Assembly: GCA_903884655.1 (NCBI GenBank)
Contig: CAISFO010000027.1
Coordinates: forward strand, 1-55,833
Reading direction: 5' to 3'
From: an uncultured Holophagaceae bacterium
GTDB lineage: Bacteria > Acidobacteriota > Holophagae > Holophagales > Holophagaceae
DNA: 55,833 nucleotides
The notes under the pieces are model-generated. The model made no database searches. It was not told the DNA's origin and saw only the letters and a program-made list of their open reading frames with translations. A program made the translations under genes and the position numbers. Of the stretch, positions 7,818-16,570 are shown piece after piece (the first letter of the stretch is position 1; each line of letters begins with the position of its first letter).

Positions 7818-9268
7818 GGGGCCTCCTTCTCGCGACCGTCTCGACCCTCCTGGTGGCAGGAGGTTCGGCTGAATCGTTCCCGTTCCGGACCACCCTCACC
7901 GCGGAAACCCTGCGCCTGCCCCAGAAGGAGAACCTAGGCCTCCTGGGCTTCTCCGGCACCGCGGACCTGGGGCCCTTCTACCTGGGGCCGGGCCTCTATG
8001 GCGCCGTGCGAGGCGAGCGCGGCGGCTTCTTCACCTTCGGGCTTGAAGGCGGCCTGCGGGGCCGCCCCTTCTCTGCCTTGCCCCTGGAACTGGATGCGGG
8101 CTGCTTCCTGGGCGGCGGCGGCGGCGGCGCGGCGCCCCAGGGCGGCGGCTTCATGGTGCGCCCCCACCTGGGGGTTGCCTGGGCCTTCGGGAAGGTCCGC
8201 CTGGGGGCGGAAATCAGCCAGGTGCGCTTCCCCAACGGGGGCATCGACAGCACTCAGGGCGCCCTTACCCTGGCCATCACATCCGACCGCCTGTGGGCGC
8301 CTGAAGGCGGGTGGGGCCCGACCTTCCGGGGACCAGTGACCTGGGAGGGCCGGGGCCTGGAGCTGGAGGCCATCCATCTCAATCCCACCTCCTCCAGCCG
8401 CACCCGCGGTGGATTGGTCCAGCCGACCTTCGACCTCGTGGGAGTTTCCTTCACCCGCGATTTCCAGGGTCCTTGGTTTCGGTTCTTCTCGACGGACGGC
8501 GCGGCCAAAGGTTCCAGTTCCGGCTACGCCCAGGCCCTGGCCGGGCTCGGACTGCGAACCTCCCCCGCCAGCGCCTTTGGACTGGAGGCCCGCCTGGGCG
8601 CCGGCCTCGGTGGCGGCGGCAACGTCGACACCGGGGGCGGTTTCCTCCTGTCCGGCGAGGGCGCCGTCACCCTGGGCACTCCCCGCTGGCGGGCCGCCTT
8701 GGGATTGGGTTTCCTCCGGGCACCCGCAGGCCAGCTGGACAGCCGGACAGCTTCATTGCGGATTTCCTACCGCTCCTCGGCCCCCGTGCCCGCCGACAGC
8801 GGCGAAGCCCTGGCGGACTTCGAGCTGGCGAACTGGCGCGTGGGCTCGGGCCTCCTTGTCTACCGCCAGGCCCAGCGCCGGGACGGCTCCGCCGGCCAGA
8901 TCCAGGTCATGACCCTGCGGGGGGACCGTCAGCTGGCTGGCGGCTTCTACTTCAGTGGCGAGGCGGGCAGCGCCACCGGTGGCGGCGCGGGCGGCTACTC
9001 CACGGGACTGGCCGGCCTGGGTTGGGAGACGCCCCGCTGGGCCGGCCAGCGCCTCTTCGCCGAAGGCGCCCTCGGTGCGGGTGGCGGTGGCGGCCTGCAT
9101 TCCGGCGGAGGGCTGTTGGCCTCTCTCCGGGCCGGTTGGCGGCTGGAGTTGCCCGGCGGGCTGGGACTGGAAGCCATGGCGGGCAAGGTCCGGGCTCCGC
9201 GGGGTGATCTGGACAGCACAACCTTCGGGCTGGGATTCAGCCTGCGGTTCAAAGCTTTGGAGCGCTAA
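7814..9268 (+). CDS. exported glycine-rich protein with internal repeats, probable outer-membrane barrel
   Basis: A 484-residue product of unknown function. The GTG start at 7814 overlaps the stop of the GspE-like ATPase (GTGA), with GGAAGG just upstream. Residues 1 to 20 form a signal peptide ending near GGSAES. The rest consists of alternating short strands and polyglycine. Three related segments are visible, at about residues 70-156, 236-318 and 392-479. Each has a run of Leu/Ala-Gly residues, a GGGG cluster, a GGG, and a closing Leu/Ile-Asp-Ser (IDST, LDSR, LDST). The linkers between them also resemble each other. The last residues (GFSLRF then KALER) resemble a barrel-terminal strand. 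It may be secreted or assembled with the neighbouring ATPase; that is inference. The 3' end overlaps the convergent ABC gene by four bases. Confidence 0.75.
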   Translation: MRGLLLATVSTLLVAGGSAESFPFRTTLTAETLRLPQKENLGLLGFSGTADLGPFYLGPGLYGAVRGERGGFFTFGLEGGLRGRPFSALPLELDAGCFLGGGGGGAAPQGGGFMVRPHLGVAWAFGKVRLGAEISQVRFPNGGIDSTQGALTLAITSDRLWAPEGGWGPTFRGPVTWEGRGLELEAIHLNPTSSSRTRGGLVQPTFDLVGVSFTRDFQGPWFRFFSTDGAAKGSSSGYAQALAGLGLRTSPASAFGLEARLGAGLGGGGNVDTGGGFLLSGEGAVTLGTPRWRAALGLGFLRAPAGQLDSRTASLRISYRSSAPVPADSGEALADFELANWRVGSGLLVYRQAQRRDGSAGQIQVMTLRGDRQLAGGFYFSGEAGSATGGGAGGYSTGLAGLGWETPRWAGQRLFAEGALGAGGGGGLHSGGGLLASLRAGWRLELPGGLGLEAMAGKVRAPRGDLDSTTFGLGFSLRFKALER

Positions 9269-11076
9269 GCTCCGCGCACCAGCTCCCGCTCCAGACTCTG
9301 CAACCGCTTGAGACGGGCGAAGAGCCCCGGTTCGGCGGCCAGAGCCTCCGCAGTTCCCAGCTGCAAGGCCTTTCCCTCCTCCAGCACCAGCACCCGGTTG
9401 CAGGTCTCGGCCACGAAGACCCGGTGGGTGGCGAGCACCAGCGAGGAGGTGCCCAGGAAGCCCCGCAGGCTCTCCAGGATCCTGCTTTCGGTCTCTGCAT
9501 CCACGGCGGACAGCGCATCGTCCAGCAGCAGCAGCCGCGGCCGCCGGAGCAGGGCCCGGGCCAGGGCCGTGCGCTGGCGTTCGCCGCCGCTGAGGATGAC
9601 ACCCCGCTCGCCGACCACCGTGTCCAGGCCCTCTGGCAGCCGACGGATCAGGTCGTCCATGGCCACCACCCGAGCGATCTCCCAGATTTCCTCCTTCGTG
9701 GCCTCAGGCCGCCCCATGGCCAGGTTCGCCCGCAGGGTGTCCGAAAAGAGGAAGGCCTCCTGGGGCACCCAGCCCAGGCCCGCCCAGTGACGGCGGAGGG
9801 TCGCCTCTGAAAGGGGCTCGCCATCGACGAGCAGCCTGCCCGCCTGGGGTTCCCGCAGGCCCGCCAGCACTTGCAGCAGCAGGGTCTTCCCGGAGCCGAT
9901 GCCGCCCACCACGGCCAGGCTGTCGCCCGGTGCCAGCTCCAGGTCCAGGGGTCCCAGGCCGCGCCCACTCTCGAATCGATGGACAAGCCCCTCCAGGCGA
10001 AGGGCCACCGGAACCTGTGGCAAGGTGATCACCTCGGCCGGAGGGAGCGAGCGCTCGGGGCTGCGGAGCAGTTCGTTCAGGCGGTCCTGTCCGGCCTTGG
10101 CCCGCTGGAACAGGTTTGCCGACCAGCCCAGGCTCATCATGGGCCAGGCCAGGGCCACCAGGAAGCCGGTGAAAGCCGTGAGGTCGCCCAGATCCAGGAC
10201 GCCCTGCACCACCAGGTTGCCCCCATAGGCCACCAGGACCAGGGCCGACACACCGCCGATGAAGGCCGAGAGCGGGGCGTAGGCGCTGAAGATGACCGAC
10301 TGCTTCATGCTGAGCATGGCGTGGCGGTGGCTGAGGGCGCTGAACTGGGTGACCCGAGCCTCCTCCAGCCCGAAGGCCTGCACCACCCGCTCGCCGCTGA
10401 TGGTCTCGTGGCTGAAGGTGGACAACGCCGAGAAGGCCAGCTGCAGCTTCTGCTGCACCAGGTGGCTCCACTTCCCGATGAAGTAGAAACCCATGGCCAG
10501 GAAGGAGAAGGGCAGCATGACCGCCAGGGTGAGCCGCCAGCTGGTATGGAACATCAGCCCGAGGGTCATGGGCAGGATGGACAGCACCTGGAGGAAGCTC
10601 ATGAGACCCGGTCCGGTGGCCATGCGCACGGTGCCCACGTCATCACCCAGACGCGACATGAGGTCGCCCACCCGCTGCCGCTCGTAGAAGGCGAAGGGCC
10701 GCGCCAGCAGGAAGTCGTACAGGGAGCCCCGCTGTTCCCGCTCCACCTCCCGGCTCAGGCCGATGAGGGTGTTGCGCATGAGGTAGCGGCCGAGGCCCGC
10801 CAGGGCCGTGAAGGCCAGCATCCAGGCCAGGAAGACCCTCGACCCATGCCAGTCCTTGAATTCCAGGGCGTGCACCGCCCGGCCCGACCAGTAGGGCACC
10901 AGCGAGGCCGCCAGGCTGCACCAGACCGTGGCCGTCAGCCCCCAGTAGAGGGCGCGCCGATGGCGGGTCATGAGCGGCCACCACCACCAGAGTTTGGAAC
11001 TCGAAAGATCGGCCAACCGGGCCCCCCTGAAGAAAGAGAGTAGCAACACCCATTTCCGTTCCGTCACAGGAAGCAT
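9265..11076 (-). CDS. ABC exporter half-transporter, MdlA-like
   Basis: A fused membrane domain and ATPase of the type I exporter family, about 603 residues. The N-terminal half has six hydrophobic helices; the nucleotide-binding domain follows. Numbered from the ATG at 11076, Walker A (GGIGSGKT) is at residues 391 to 398, the signature LSGGERQ at 495 to 501, and Walker B (LLLLDD) at 515 to 520, then the D-loop SAVD and the H-loop His in ATHR. The residue after Walker B is Asp, not the catalytic Glu, as in MdlA-type halves of heterodimeric exporters. The start is uncertain: AGGA is very close to this ATG, and an in-frame TTG near 11010 or an ATG at 10971 are alternatives. No partner half is adjacent. 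Substrate unknown. Confidence 0.85.
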   Translation of the reverse strand: MLPVTERKWVLLLSFFRGARLADLSSSKLWWWWPLMTRHRRALYWGLTATVWCSLAASLVPYWSGRAVHALEFKDWHGSRVFLAWMLAFTALAGLGRYLMRNTLIGLSREVEREQRGSLYDFLLARPFAFYERQRVGDLMSRLGDDVGTVRMATGPGLMSFLQVLSILPMTLGLMFHTSWRLTLAVMLPFSFLAMGFYFIGKWSHLVQQKLQLAFSALSTFSHETISGERVVQAFGLEEARVTQFSALSHRHAMLSMKQSVIFSAYAPLSAFIGGVSALVLVAYGGNLVVQGVLDLGDLTAFTGFLVALAWPMMSLGWSANLFQRAKAGQDRLNELLRSPERSLPPAEVITLPQVPVALRLEGLVHRFESGRGLGPLDLELAPGDSLAVVGGIGSGKTLLLQVLAGLREPQAGRLLVDGEPLSEATLRRHWAGLGWVPQEAFLFSDTLRANLAMGRPEATKEEIWEIARVVAMDDLIRRLPEGLDTVVGERGVILSGGERQRTALARALLRRPRLLLLDDALSAVDAETESRILESLRGFLGTSSLVLATHRVFVAETCNRVLVLEEGKALQLGTAEALAAEPGLFARLKRLQSLERELVRGA

Positions 11077-11129
11077 CTTTCCTGGAATGGCGAGGCGGGT
11101 CATGCTGGAAGAAACCCCATGGATCATCT

Positions 11130-12500
11130 ATGCGATTCCTGCGCAGGGCCTGCTTCCTGGTCATCGCAATCGGACTGGTCCCGCCTCCCCTGGCGGCCCA
11201 GATGGTGGAGGAGTCCCTGGCCCGGGATCCCGGGCCCCTCGACTTCATTTGTGGCGACAGCTACGAACAGTGGATCCTGCAGTCCCTGGCCGGGGATGGC
11301 CTGGTGGGCATCGCGGCCAAAGGCCAGGTGGTGCCACGCCTGGCCGCCCGCTGGAGCATCCGGAAGGATGGCTCGATCCACTTCGTCCTGAGGCCCGGGG
11401 TCCAGTTTCCCGATGGTGGCCTGGTCACTGCAGAGGACGTGCTCTGGACGCTGCGGGAACTCCAGCGCGATCCCCAGGCAAGCCCCACCAAGCGGGCCAT
11501 CCTCGAAGGAGCGCAGCTGGGCTGCGAGGGGGGCTGCCCCTGGATCTGCTCCCCCCGGCCCGCCGCCCGTTTGTTGCTGGAGCTGGCCCGCATCCCGATC
11601 GCCCACCGGGGCCATCGCCACTGCGGCTCAGGGCCGTTCCTCTTCCGCAAGGACCCGGGGGCCTGGGTCTTCACACGCCGGGAGCATTTCCTGAAGCCCC
11701 GGGTGGACGGCATCCGTTTCCGCCTGTTGCCGGAGGCCGCCAGCGTCATGACCGCCCTGCAGAAGGGGTGGCTCAGCATCGGAGCCCCGGCCACGCGTCG
11801 CCAAGTCGAGCCCCCCGCCCACCATCGCCTCGTCACTCAGCCCATGCACGCACAGCTGGTGGTCTGGAGCCGGGGCGGCGTCGGCCCGCTCCACCTGCTT
11901 GAACAGTGGCGGAAGGACGCGTTCCCGGCCCACCTCCTGGGCCAGAACGCCCGGCCCAGCCGGGGCCTGTGGCCCGAAACCCTGGGTTTCGAGGCGCGGA
12001 CCATGGAAACGGGGTTGCCTCTCCCGCAGGGCCCTGGAAGCCTCCGGCTGGCCTATGGCAGCGGGGATGAGGCCATTGAAAAGCTGCTGCTGGCGCTGCG
12101 GGAGCGGGCCCGCCGGGACGGCTTCGATCTGCACCTGGAACCCCTGGAACAGGGCCTCCTGGTGGAGCGTCTCCAGCGCGGCGACTTCCAGCTGGCCTGC
12201 TCCATGGTGGTCTTCGATCCGCATCCCTGGGCCGTGCTGGAGTACATGGAACCCAAGGGGCCCATGAACTTCACGGGCTGGGAACACCCCCAACTGCTGC
12301 GGCTGACCCAACAGCTTCGAGAGCCCGGCGACCCGGGCTGGCGGGAGCTGCAGTCCCTCTGGGCCCGCGCTCCTGCAGCCCTGCCGCTGCTGGACTTCCA
12401 GAGCGTGGTCTGGGTGGACAAACGCCTCCAGGTGGAGCCCAGCCCCATGGGCCTCTACCTGCACACGCCGGGAGCCGCCGGCTGGCAGTGGAAGCCGTGA
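11130..12500 (+). CDS. ABC transporter substrate-binding protein, family 5 (peptide/nickel type)
   Basis: A 456-residue periplasmic solute-binding protein. An N-terminal signal peptide (RR, then a hydrophobic run, ending PPLAAQ near residue 24) is clear. The body fits the OppA/DppA family: LAARWSIRKDGSIHFVLRPG followed by FPDGGLVTAEDVLWTLREL, the typical segment where the substrate cleft begins. The family is usually 500 to 550 residues, so this one is compact. Two permease genes follow with four-base overlaps, forming a coupled operon. No ATPase gene accompanies them. Ligand unknown; peptides, nickel or another small molecule are possible. Confidence 0.82.
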   Translation: MRFLRRACFLVIAIGLVPPPLAAQMVEESLARDPGPLDFICGDSYEQWILQSLAGDGLVGIAAKGQVVPRLAARWSIRKDGSIHFVLRPGVQFPDGGLVTAEDVLWTLRELQRDPQASPTKRAILEGAQLGCEGGCPWICSPRPAARLLLELARIPIAHRGHRHCGSGPFLFRKDPGAWVFTRREHFLKPRVDGIRFRLLPEAASVMTALQKGWLSIGAPATRRQVEPPAHHRLVTQPMHAQLVVWSRGGVGPLHLLEQWRKDAFPAHLLGQNARPSRGLWPETLGFEARTMETGLPLPQGPGSLRLAYGSGDEAIEKLLLALRERARRDGFDLHLEPLEQGLLVERLQRGDFQLACSMVVFDPHPWAVLEYMEPKGPMNFTGWEHPQLLRLTQQLREPGDPGWRELQSLWARAPAALPLLDFQSVVWVDKRLQVEPSPMGLYLHTPGAAGWQWKP

Positions 12501-13141
12501 GACGGGGGCTGCTCCAGGGGCTGCTCATCTGGGGCCTCGGGCTCGCCCTGGCGCTGGGACTGCCCGGTGCCACCTGGAAGCAGACCGCGCCCCCGGCCTT
12601 TCCCTGGGCGGCCCTGGGTCCGGCCTTCGTGGCCGTGTCGACCCTCTCACTGTTGGCGCCCCTCGTGGCCTGGAGCGGAGGTCCGGACCTGTCCACCCGG
12701 CGCGCTTTGGCCCTCCTGGAAGCCCCGCCGGACCTGCTCTGGGGGGCGCTCCTGCTGGCCCTCTGGCCCACGGCCTTGGGGCCTCCAGGATTAGGCGGCT
12801 GGCTGGTGGCCTTCCTGACGGCGGCCCTGCCGGGAGAGGTACGCTGGCTTTCCCAGGCCATGCCCGGGGAGCACCCCTTTCCCCTTGCCTGGGGGCGCAA
12901 AGTTGTTCGGCGGGTGCGCTGGCTCGAGCTGAGGCGCCTCTGGGGTCGCTGGCTGGCGGCCCGCCTGCCCCTCTGGCTGACGGCCACCCTGGTGCTGGAG
13001 CGGGTGCTGGGTGTGCCAGGACTGGGCACGGACTGGATGACCCGGGTGACCTTGCGGGACCGCGCCGGTCTGGCCTGCTGGATCCTCGCCCTGACCCTGC
13101 TCTGGGCCCTGTCCCACACCTGGGAAGGTGAGCGGTCATGA
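12497..13141 (+). CDS. short ABC permease, DppB/OppB-like
   Basis: A hydrophobic protein of 214 residues with about five membrane segments. The C-terminal part matches DppB-type permeases: an EAA-loop-like stretch (VRWLELRRLWGRWLAARLP) followed by ERVLGVPGLGTDWMTRV, the counterpart of the usual ETVFSWPGLG region. Family members are around 300 to 340 residues; this protein lacks most of the N-terminal periplasmic part. The GTG at 12497 overlaps the upstream stop (GTGA); a GTG at 12488 is also open. It overlaps the next permease by four bases. The shortness may be a real lineage trait, since the frame is intact. Confidence 0.75.
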   Translation: MRRGLLQGLLIWGLGLALALGLPGATWKQTAPPAFPWAALGPAFVAVSTLSLLAPLVAWSGGPDLSTRRALALLEAPPDLLWGALLLALWPTALGPPGLGGWLVAFLTAALPGEVRWLSQAMPGEHPFPLAWGRKVVRRVRWLELRRLWGRWLAARLPLWLTATLVLERVLGVPGLGTDWMTRVTLRDRAGLACWILALTLLWALSHTWEGERS

Positions 13142-13848
13142 GGTGGCGCCTGGCCTGTCTCGCGGCCCTGCTGCTGCCGGACTTGGTCCTGGATCCCTTC
13201 GGAGGGGGCCTGGGCGCCACCCTTCGCCATCCCCTGGGCACCGACGACCTGGGCCGGGACGCCCTCCTGCGGCTGCTGCTGGCCTCGGCCCGCAGCCTCG
13301 GCTTCGCCAGCGCCTGCGCCCTGCTGGCCCTGGTCCTGGGCCTGGTGCTGGCCTGGCGCGGACGGCGCTTCCTGGGGGTCTGGTCGGCTTTCCGCAGCCT
13401 GCCGCCTCTGCTCTTCCTGCTGCCCCTCGCCGCGCTGCTGGGGGGCTTTTCTCCCGCGCCGCTCTCCCTATTGCTGGGCGTTCTGATCAGTCCTCACCTG
13501 GAACCGGCCCTGCGGGCGCGGCTGCAGCATTTTCAGCACTCCCCCGCCTGGGCGGCGGAGCGCACCCTGGGCGCCACCTGGCCCTCCATCTTGCGCCGCT
13601 GGGCGCCCTGGGGCTGGCAGCAGATGGCCGCCCTCTTCCCCAGTGCCTGGCTGTCGGCACTGTGGGGCGAGGCCACCCTTTCGGCCCTGGGGCTTGGCCC
13701 AGGTCCCGGCCAGGACAGCCTGGGGCGCCTGCTGGCCGAGGAACTCCCCCGTCTCGGCTCAGATCCGTCGCCCCTCGGCTGGGCCGCCCTGGCCATGGTG
13801 CTCGCCCTCGCCTGGGTGTCTGCGCCTGGGAGTTCCATTCGCACTTGA
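13138..13848 (+). CDS. short ABC permease, DppC/OppC-like
   Basis: An inner-membrane permease of 236 residues. Near the N-terminus is HPLGTDDLGRDALLRLL, the hallmark of DppC-type permeases just before the second membrane segment. The EAA-like loop is AERTLGATWPSILRRW. It is shorter than the usual 280 to 300 residues. The ATG at 13138 overlaps the previous stop (ATGA). It should pair with the preceding DppB-like protein and the binding protein to form an importer, but the ATP-binding subunits must come from elsewhere in the genome. Confidence 0.78.
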   Translation: MRWRLACLAALLLPDLVLDPFGGGLGATLRHPLGTDDLGRDALLRLLLASARSLGFASACALLALVLGLVLAWRGRRFLGVWSAFRSLPPLLFLLPLAALLGGFSPAPLSLLLGVLISPHLEPALRARLQHFQHSPAWAAERTLGATWPSILRRWAPWGWQQMAALFPSAWLSALWGEATLSALGLGPGPGQDSLGRLLAEELPRLGSDPSPLGWAALAMVLALAWVSAPGSSIRT

Positions 13849-13973
13849 CGGTCGCAAGGTGCGAAGGAACACCCATCTGGTCCTGGCTCTATGTGAACCA
13901 GGGATCCGACCTTTTGAGCTTTCCGCGCCCTGCGCCAGGAAGGATCAGCGACTCCTGCGCTAGGATGGGCGCC

Positions 13974-14447
13974 ATGAGCCCCCTCCTCGGACACCCACTC
14001 CCCGCTTTCTCCCTGCAGGACGACCAGGGCGCCACGGTCACGGCCAAGGACTTCAAGGGCCACTGGACCGTGCTCTACGCCTATCCCAAGGACAGCACCC
14101 CCGGCTGCACCACCGAGGCCTGCGACTTTCGCGACAACCTGGCCCGGGTGCAGTCGCTCGGCGCCCAGGTCTACGGCATCAGCAGGGACAGCCTGAAGAG
14201 CCACCAGAATTTCATCGCCAAGCAGAGCCTGCCCTTCCGCCTGCTGTCCGACCCCGAGCTGGCCTTGCTGAAACCCCTGGGCGCCTTCGGCAAGAAGGTC
14301 ATGTACGGCAAGGAATTGGAAGGCATCATCCGCAGCACCTTCCTCGTCGATCCCAAGGGCATCCTCCGCCACGTATGGCCCAAGGTCAGCGTGAAGGGGC
14401 ACGTGGAAGCCGTAATCGCCGTGCTGAAGGATCTTCAGGAAGCCTGA
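13974..14447 (+). CDS. bcp: thioredoxin-dependent peroxiredoxin, Bcp type
   Basis: A 157-residue cytoplasmic peroxidase that reduces hydroperoxides using thioredoxin. The motif YPKDSTPGCTTEACDFRD gives the peroxidatic Cys45 and a resolving Cys50, the atypical two-cysteine arrangement of Bcp/PrxQ. The length equals the family norm. The ATG at 13974 has AGGA about eight bases upstream; a TAGGAT hexamer seven bases upstream overlaps it and could be a -10 box for a leaderless message. An ATG three codons upstream is also possible. The gene is followed by a hairpin and the convergent fabI. Confidence 0.93.
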   Translation: MSPLLGHPLPAFSLQDDQGATVTAKDFKGHWTVLYAYPKDSTPGCTTEACDFRDNLARVQSLGAQVYGISRDSLKSHQNFIAKQSLPFRLLSDPELALLKPLGAFGKKVMYGKELEGIIRSTFLVDPKGILRHVWPKVSVKGHVEAVIAVLKDLQEA

Positions 14448-14514
14448 ACGGCCTCAGGCAGGCCCCCAGAGAGGTTTCAGCGAGGCACGGCTACGCCGGG
14501 CTGAGCGTGGGGGT

Positions 14515-14546
14515 CCGGGGGTGTTCGCGCAGCGTGGAACCCCCGG
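14515..14546. terminator. GC-rich hairpin between convergent bcp and fabI
   Basis: CCGGGGG(T)GTTC pairs with GAACCCCCGG around a ten-base loop, giving an eleven-pair stem with one bulge. It lies between the ends of two convergent genes and could stop both transcripts. There is no U-run on either side, so it is not a textbook intrinsic terminator. Confidence 0.5.
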
Positions 14547-14552
14547 AGAGCG

Positions 14553-15332
14553 TTACCCCGCCATGATGCTGAAGCCGCCATCCACATAGATCACCTGGCC
14601 CGTGACGCCACGGCCCATGTCGCTGAGCAGGAACACACCGGCGTCGCCCACTTCCAGCTGGTCCGTGTCGCGCTGCAGCGGCGTGTGGGACCGGTGCAGC
14701 TTGAGCTTGGCTCCGATGCCGGGAATGGCCGAGGCGGCCAGGGTCTTGATCGGTCCCGCGGAGATGGCGTTGACCCGGATGCCCTGGGGACCCAGGTCGG
14801 CCGCCAGATAGCGGACGCTGGCCTCCAGGCTGGCCTTGGCCACGCCCATCACGTTGTAGCCAGGCACCACGCGGATGCTGCCCAGGTAGCTGACCGTCAC
14901 GATGGAGCCCCCCTCGGCCATCAGGGGCTGGGCCGCATGGCTGACGGCGGCCAGGGAGTAGGCGCTGATGTCGTGGGCCACCCGGAAGTCCTCCCGGCTG
15001 GTATCCACGAAGCGGCCCTCCAGGGCCTGCCGGGGCGCGTAGGCCACGGCGTGGACCACGAAGTCGAGCTTGCCCCACTTCCGGCGGATCTCGTCGAAGG
15101 CCATGACGATCTGGCTGTCGCTGCCCACGTCCATCATGGTCAGCAGCGGGCTCTTCAGTTCGGCCGCCAGTTCCCGGACGTTCTCGCCCAGGCGCTCGTT
15201 CTGGTAGGTCAGACAGAGCTGGGCCCCTGCTTCGGCCGCCTTCTGGGCCATGCCCCAGGCAATGGAGCGCTTGTTGGCCACGCCAATGATCAGGCCCCGC
15301 TTGCCTTCCAGCAGTCCACCCTTGGCTCCCAT
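14553..15332 (-). CDS. fabI: enoyl-[acyl-carrier-protein] reductase (NADH), FabI
   Basis: Catalyses the last step of each fatty-acid elongation cycle, reducing trans-2-enoyl-ACP. The 260-residue product is a short-chain dehydrogenase of the FabI type. It has the nucleotide-binding start KRGLIIGVANKRSIAWG and active-site residues Tyr149 (VSYLGS), Tyr159 and Lys166 (GYNVMGVAKASLE), with the Tyr-x6-Lys spacing typical of FabI. The ATG at 15332 has GGAGGAG five bases upstream; an upstream in-frame start at 15362 is less likely. It is monocistronic here, divergent from the TPR gene. Confidence 0.96.
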   Translation of the reverse strand: MGAKGGLLEGKRGLIIGVANKRSIAWGMAQKAAEAGAQLCLTYQNERLGENVRELAAELKSPLLTMMDVGSDSQIVMAFDEIRRKWGKLDFVVHAVAYAPRQALEGRFVDTSREDFRVAHDISAYSLAAVSHAAQPLMAEGGSIVTVSYLGSIRVVPGYNVMGVAKASLEASVRYLAADLGPQGIRVNAISAGPIKTLAASAIPGIGAKLKLHRSHTPLQRDTDQLEVGDAGVFLLSDMGRGVTGQVIYVDGGFSIMAG

Positions 15333-15490
15333 GCCATCTCCTCCAGAGTCATGTCCTAACAATCATTCAACCTACAGCAGAATCGACCCTTTGCCCAGCC
15401 AGAAGGCCGGGTGGCAATCGCCGATGGATTCCTGTTCGTCCCCCCGCCCATTCCTGTTAATCCTGTCTTGCCCTTCACCTCAGAGGTTCC

Positions 15491-16570
15491 GTGCTCCAGC
15501 TTGCCTTGATCGCCCTGCCCGCCCTCCTCGCGCAACAGGGGCCCAGTTTCCGGACTGAACTGGACGCGGGGCGCTACCTCAAGGTGATGGCCGAGGCAGA
15601 GCAGAGGCTGAAGCAGGATCCCAAGGACGCCCTGGCCTGGGCCGCGAAGTCCCAGGCCCTGTCGAGCCTCATGCGCTTCAGCGAAGCCCGGGCGGCCGCG
15701 GACCATTCGGTGGCCCTGAACCCCGGCCTGGCGGACGCCCTACTGGCGCGGGGGCTGGCCCGGGCCGGCGAGGCCATCAAGCAGCGCGACCTCGGCTCCC
15801 TCCGCGGCGCCTTGAGTGCCATGGATGACCTGCGGGCCGCCACCGAGGCCGATCCGACCCTGACCTCCGCCTGGACCAGCCTCGGCCTGGCCTATGAAAT
15901 GCTGCCGGGCCTGCTGGGTGGTTCCACCCGCAAAGCCCAGCAGTGCGCCGAGCGTCTGCGGGCGGTGGCCCCCGCCCGGGGCGATCTACTGCAGGCCCTC
16001 ATCCTGGCGGAAGAGGACAAGTGGCGGGAGGCGGAGCCTTATTTCGGGCGGGCCCTGGCCCAGGCTCCCCAGGACCCCGAGGTGGTGGGCCAGTGGCTGG
16101 ATGCCCTGGACCGCCGCGCGGCGAAAAAGGCCCTGGGGGAGGTCGGGAAGAATGCCCGCCTGCAGGCGGAGGCGCAGCGCCTTCTGCCGGGGGTGCGCAC
16201 CCGCGCCCGGGGGGTGGTGGCCGTCAGCGACGCCTTCCTGCACGCGGGCCAGCCTGAGACTGCGTGGAAGGTCGTGCAGGACCACTCGGGCCAAGTGGAT
16301 GCGCCCAGCCTGCTGCGCCTCCAGCTGGGCAAGGTCGCCGCCAGCGGCGGTGTGCACCGTCCCGAGGGGCTAGCCGCCCTGGACCAGGTGCTGCGCGAAC
16401 CCCTCGAAGGCGGCTCCTCCGGCTACCCCGGCGCCTGGTGGCGCAAGGGCCAGATCCTCAAAGCCCTCGGACGCCACGACGAAGCCCGCCGCGCCGCCCA
16501 GGAAGCCCTGAAGATCGATCCCAAGCACCGGGGGGCGAAAGAACTGCTGGGGAGCTTGTCAAGAGATTGA
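15491..16570 (+). CDS. exported tetratricopeptide-repeat protein
   Basis: A 359-residue protein with a hydrophobic N-terminus (LALIALPALLAQQG) that is probably a signal peptide. The rest is helical TPR-type repeats. Clear examples are in residues 30 to 90 (the ALAWAAKSQALSSLMRFSEA region, ending in ALNPG), around residue 160 to 200 (EDKWREAEPYFGRALAQAPQDP), and at the C-terminus (ILKALGRHDEARRAAQEALKIDP). The start is GTG at 15491 with AGAGG upstream. TPR proteins scaffold complexes; no partner can be named. Its last 12 bases overlap the convergent galE. Confidence 0.8.
   Translation: MLQLALIALPALLAQQGPSFRTELDAGRYLKVMAEAEQRLKQDPKDALAWAAKSQALSSLMRFSEARAAADHSVALNPGLADALLARGLARAGEAIKQRDLGSLRGALSAMDDLRAATEADPTLTSAWTSLGLAYEMLPGLLGGSTRKAQQCAERLRAVAPARGDLLQALILAEEDKWREAEPYFGRALAQAPQDPEVVGQWLDALDRRAAKKALGEVGKNARLQAEAQRLLPGVRTRARGVVAVSDAFLHAGQPETAWKVVQDHSGQVDAPSLLRLQLGKVAASGGVHRPEGLAALDQVLREPLEGGSSGYPGAWWRKGQILKALGRHDEARRAAQEALKIDPKHRGAKELLGSLSRD

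Noticed and set aside
13128..13973. Upstream extension of the bcp frame through the permease gene
   Set aside because: The Pro/Gly/Arg-rich translation is an out-of-frame reading of the DppC-like gene; Bcp begins at 13974 with family-typical length.
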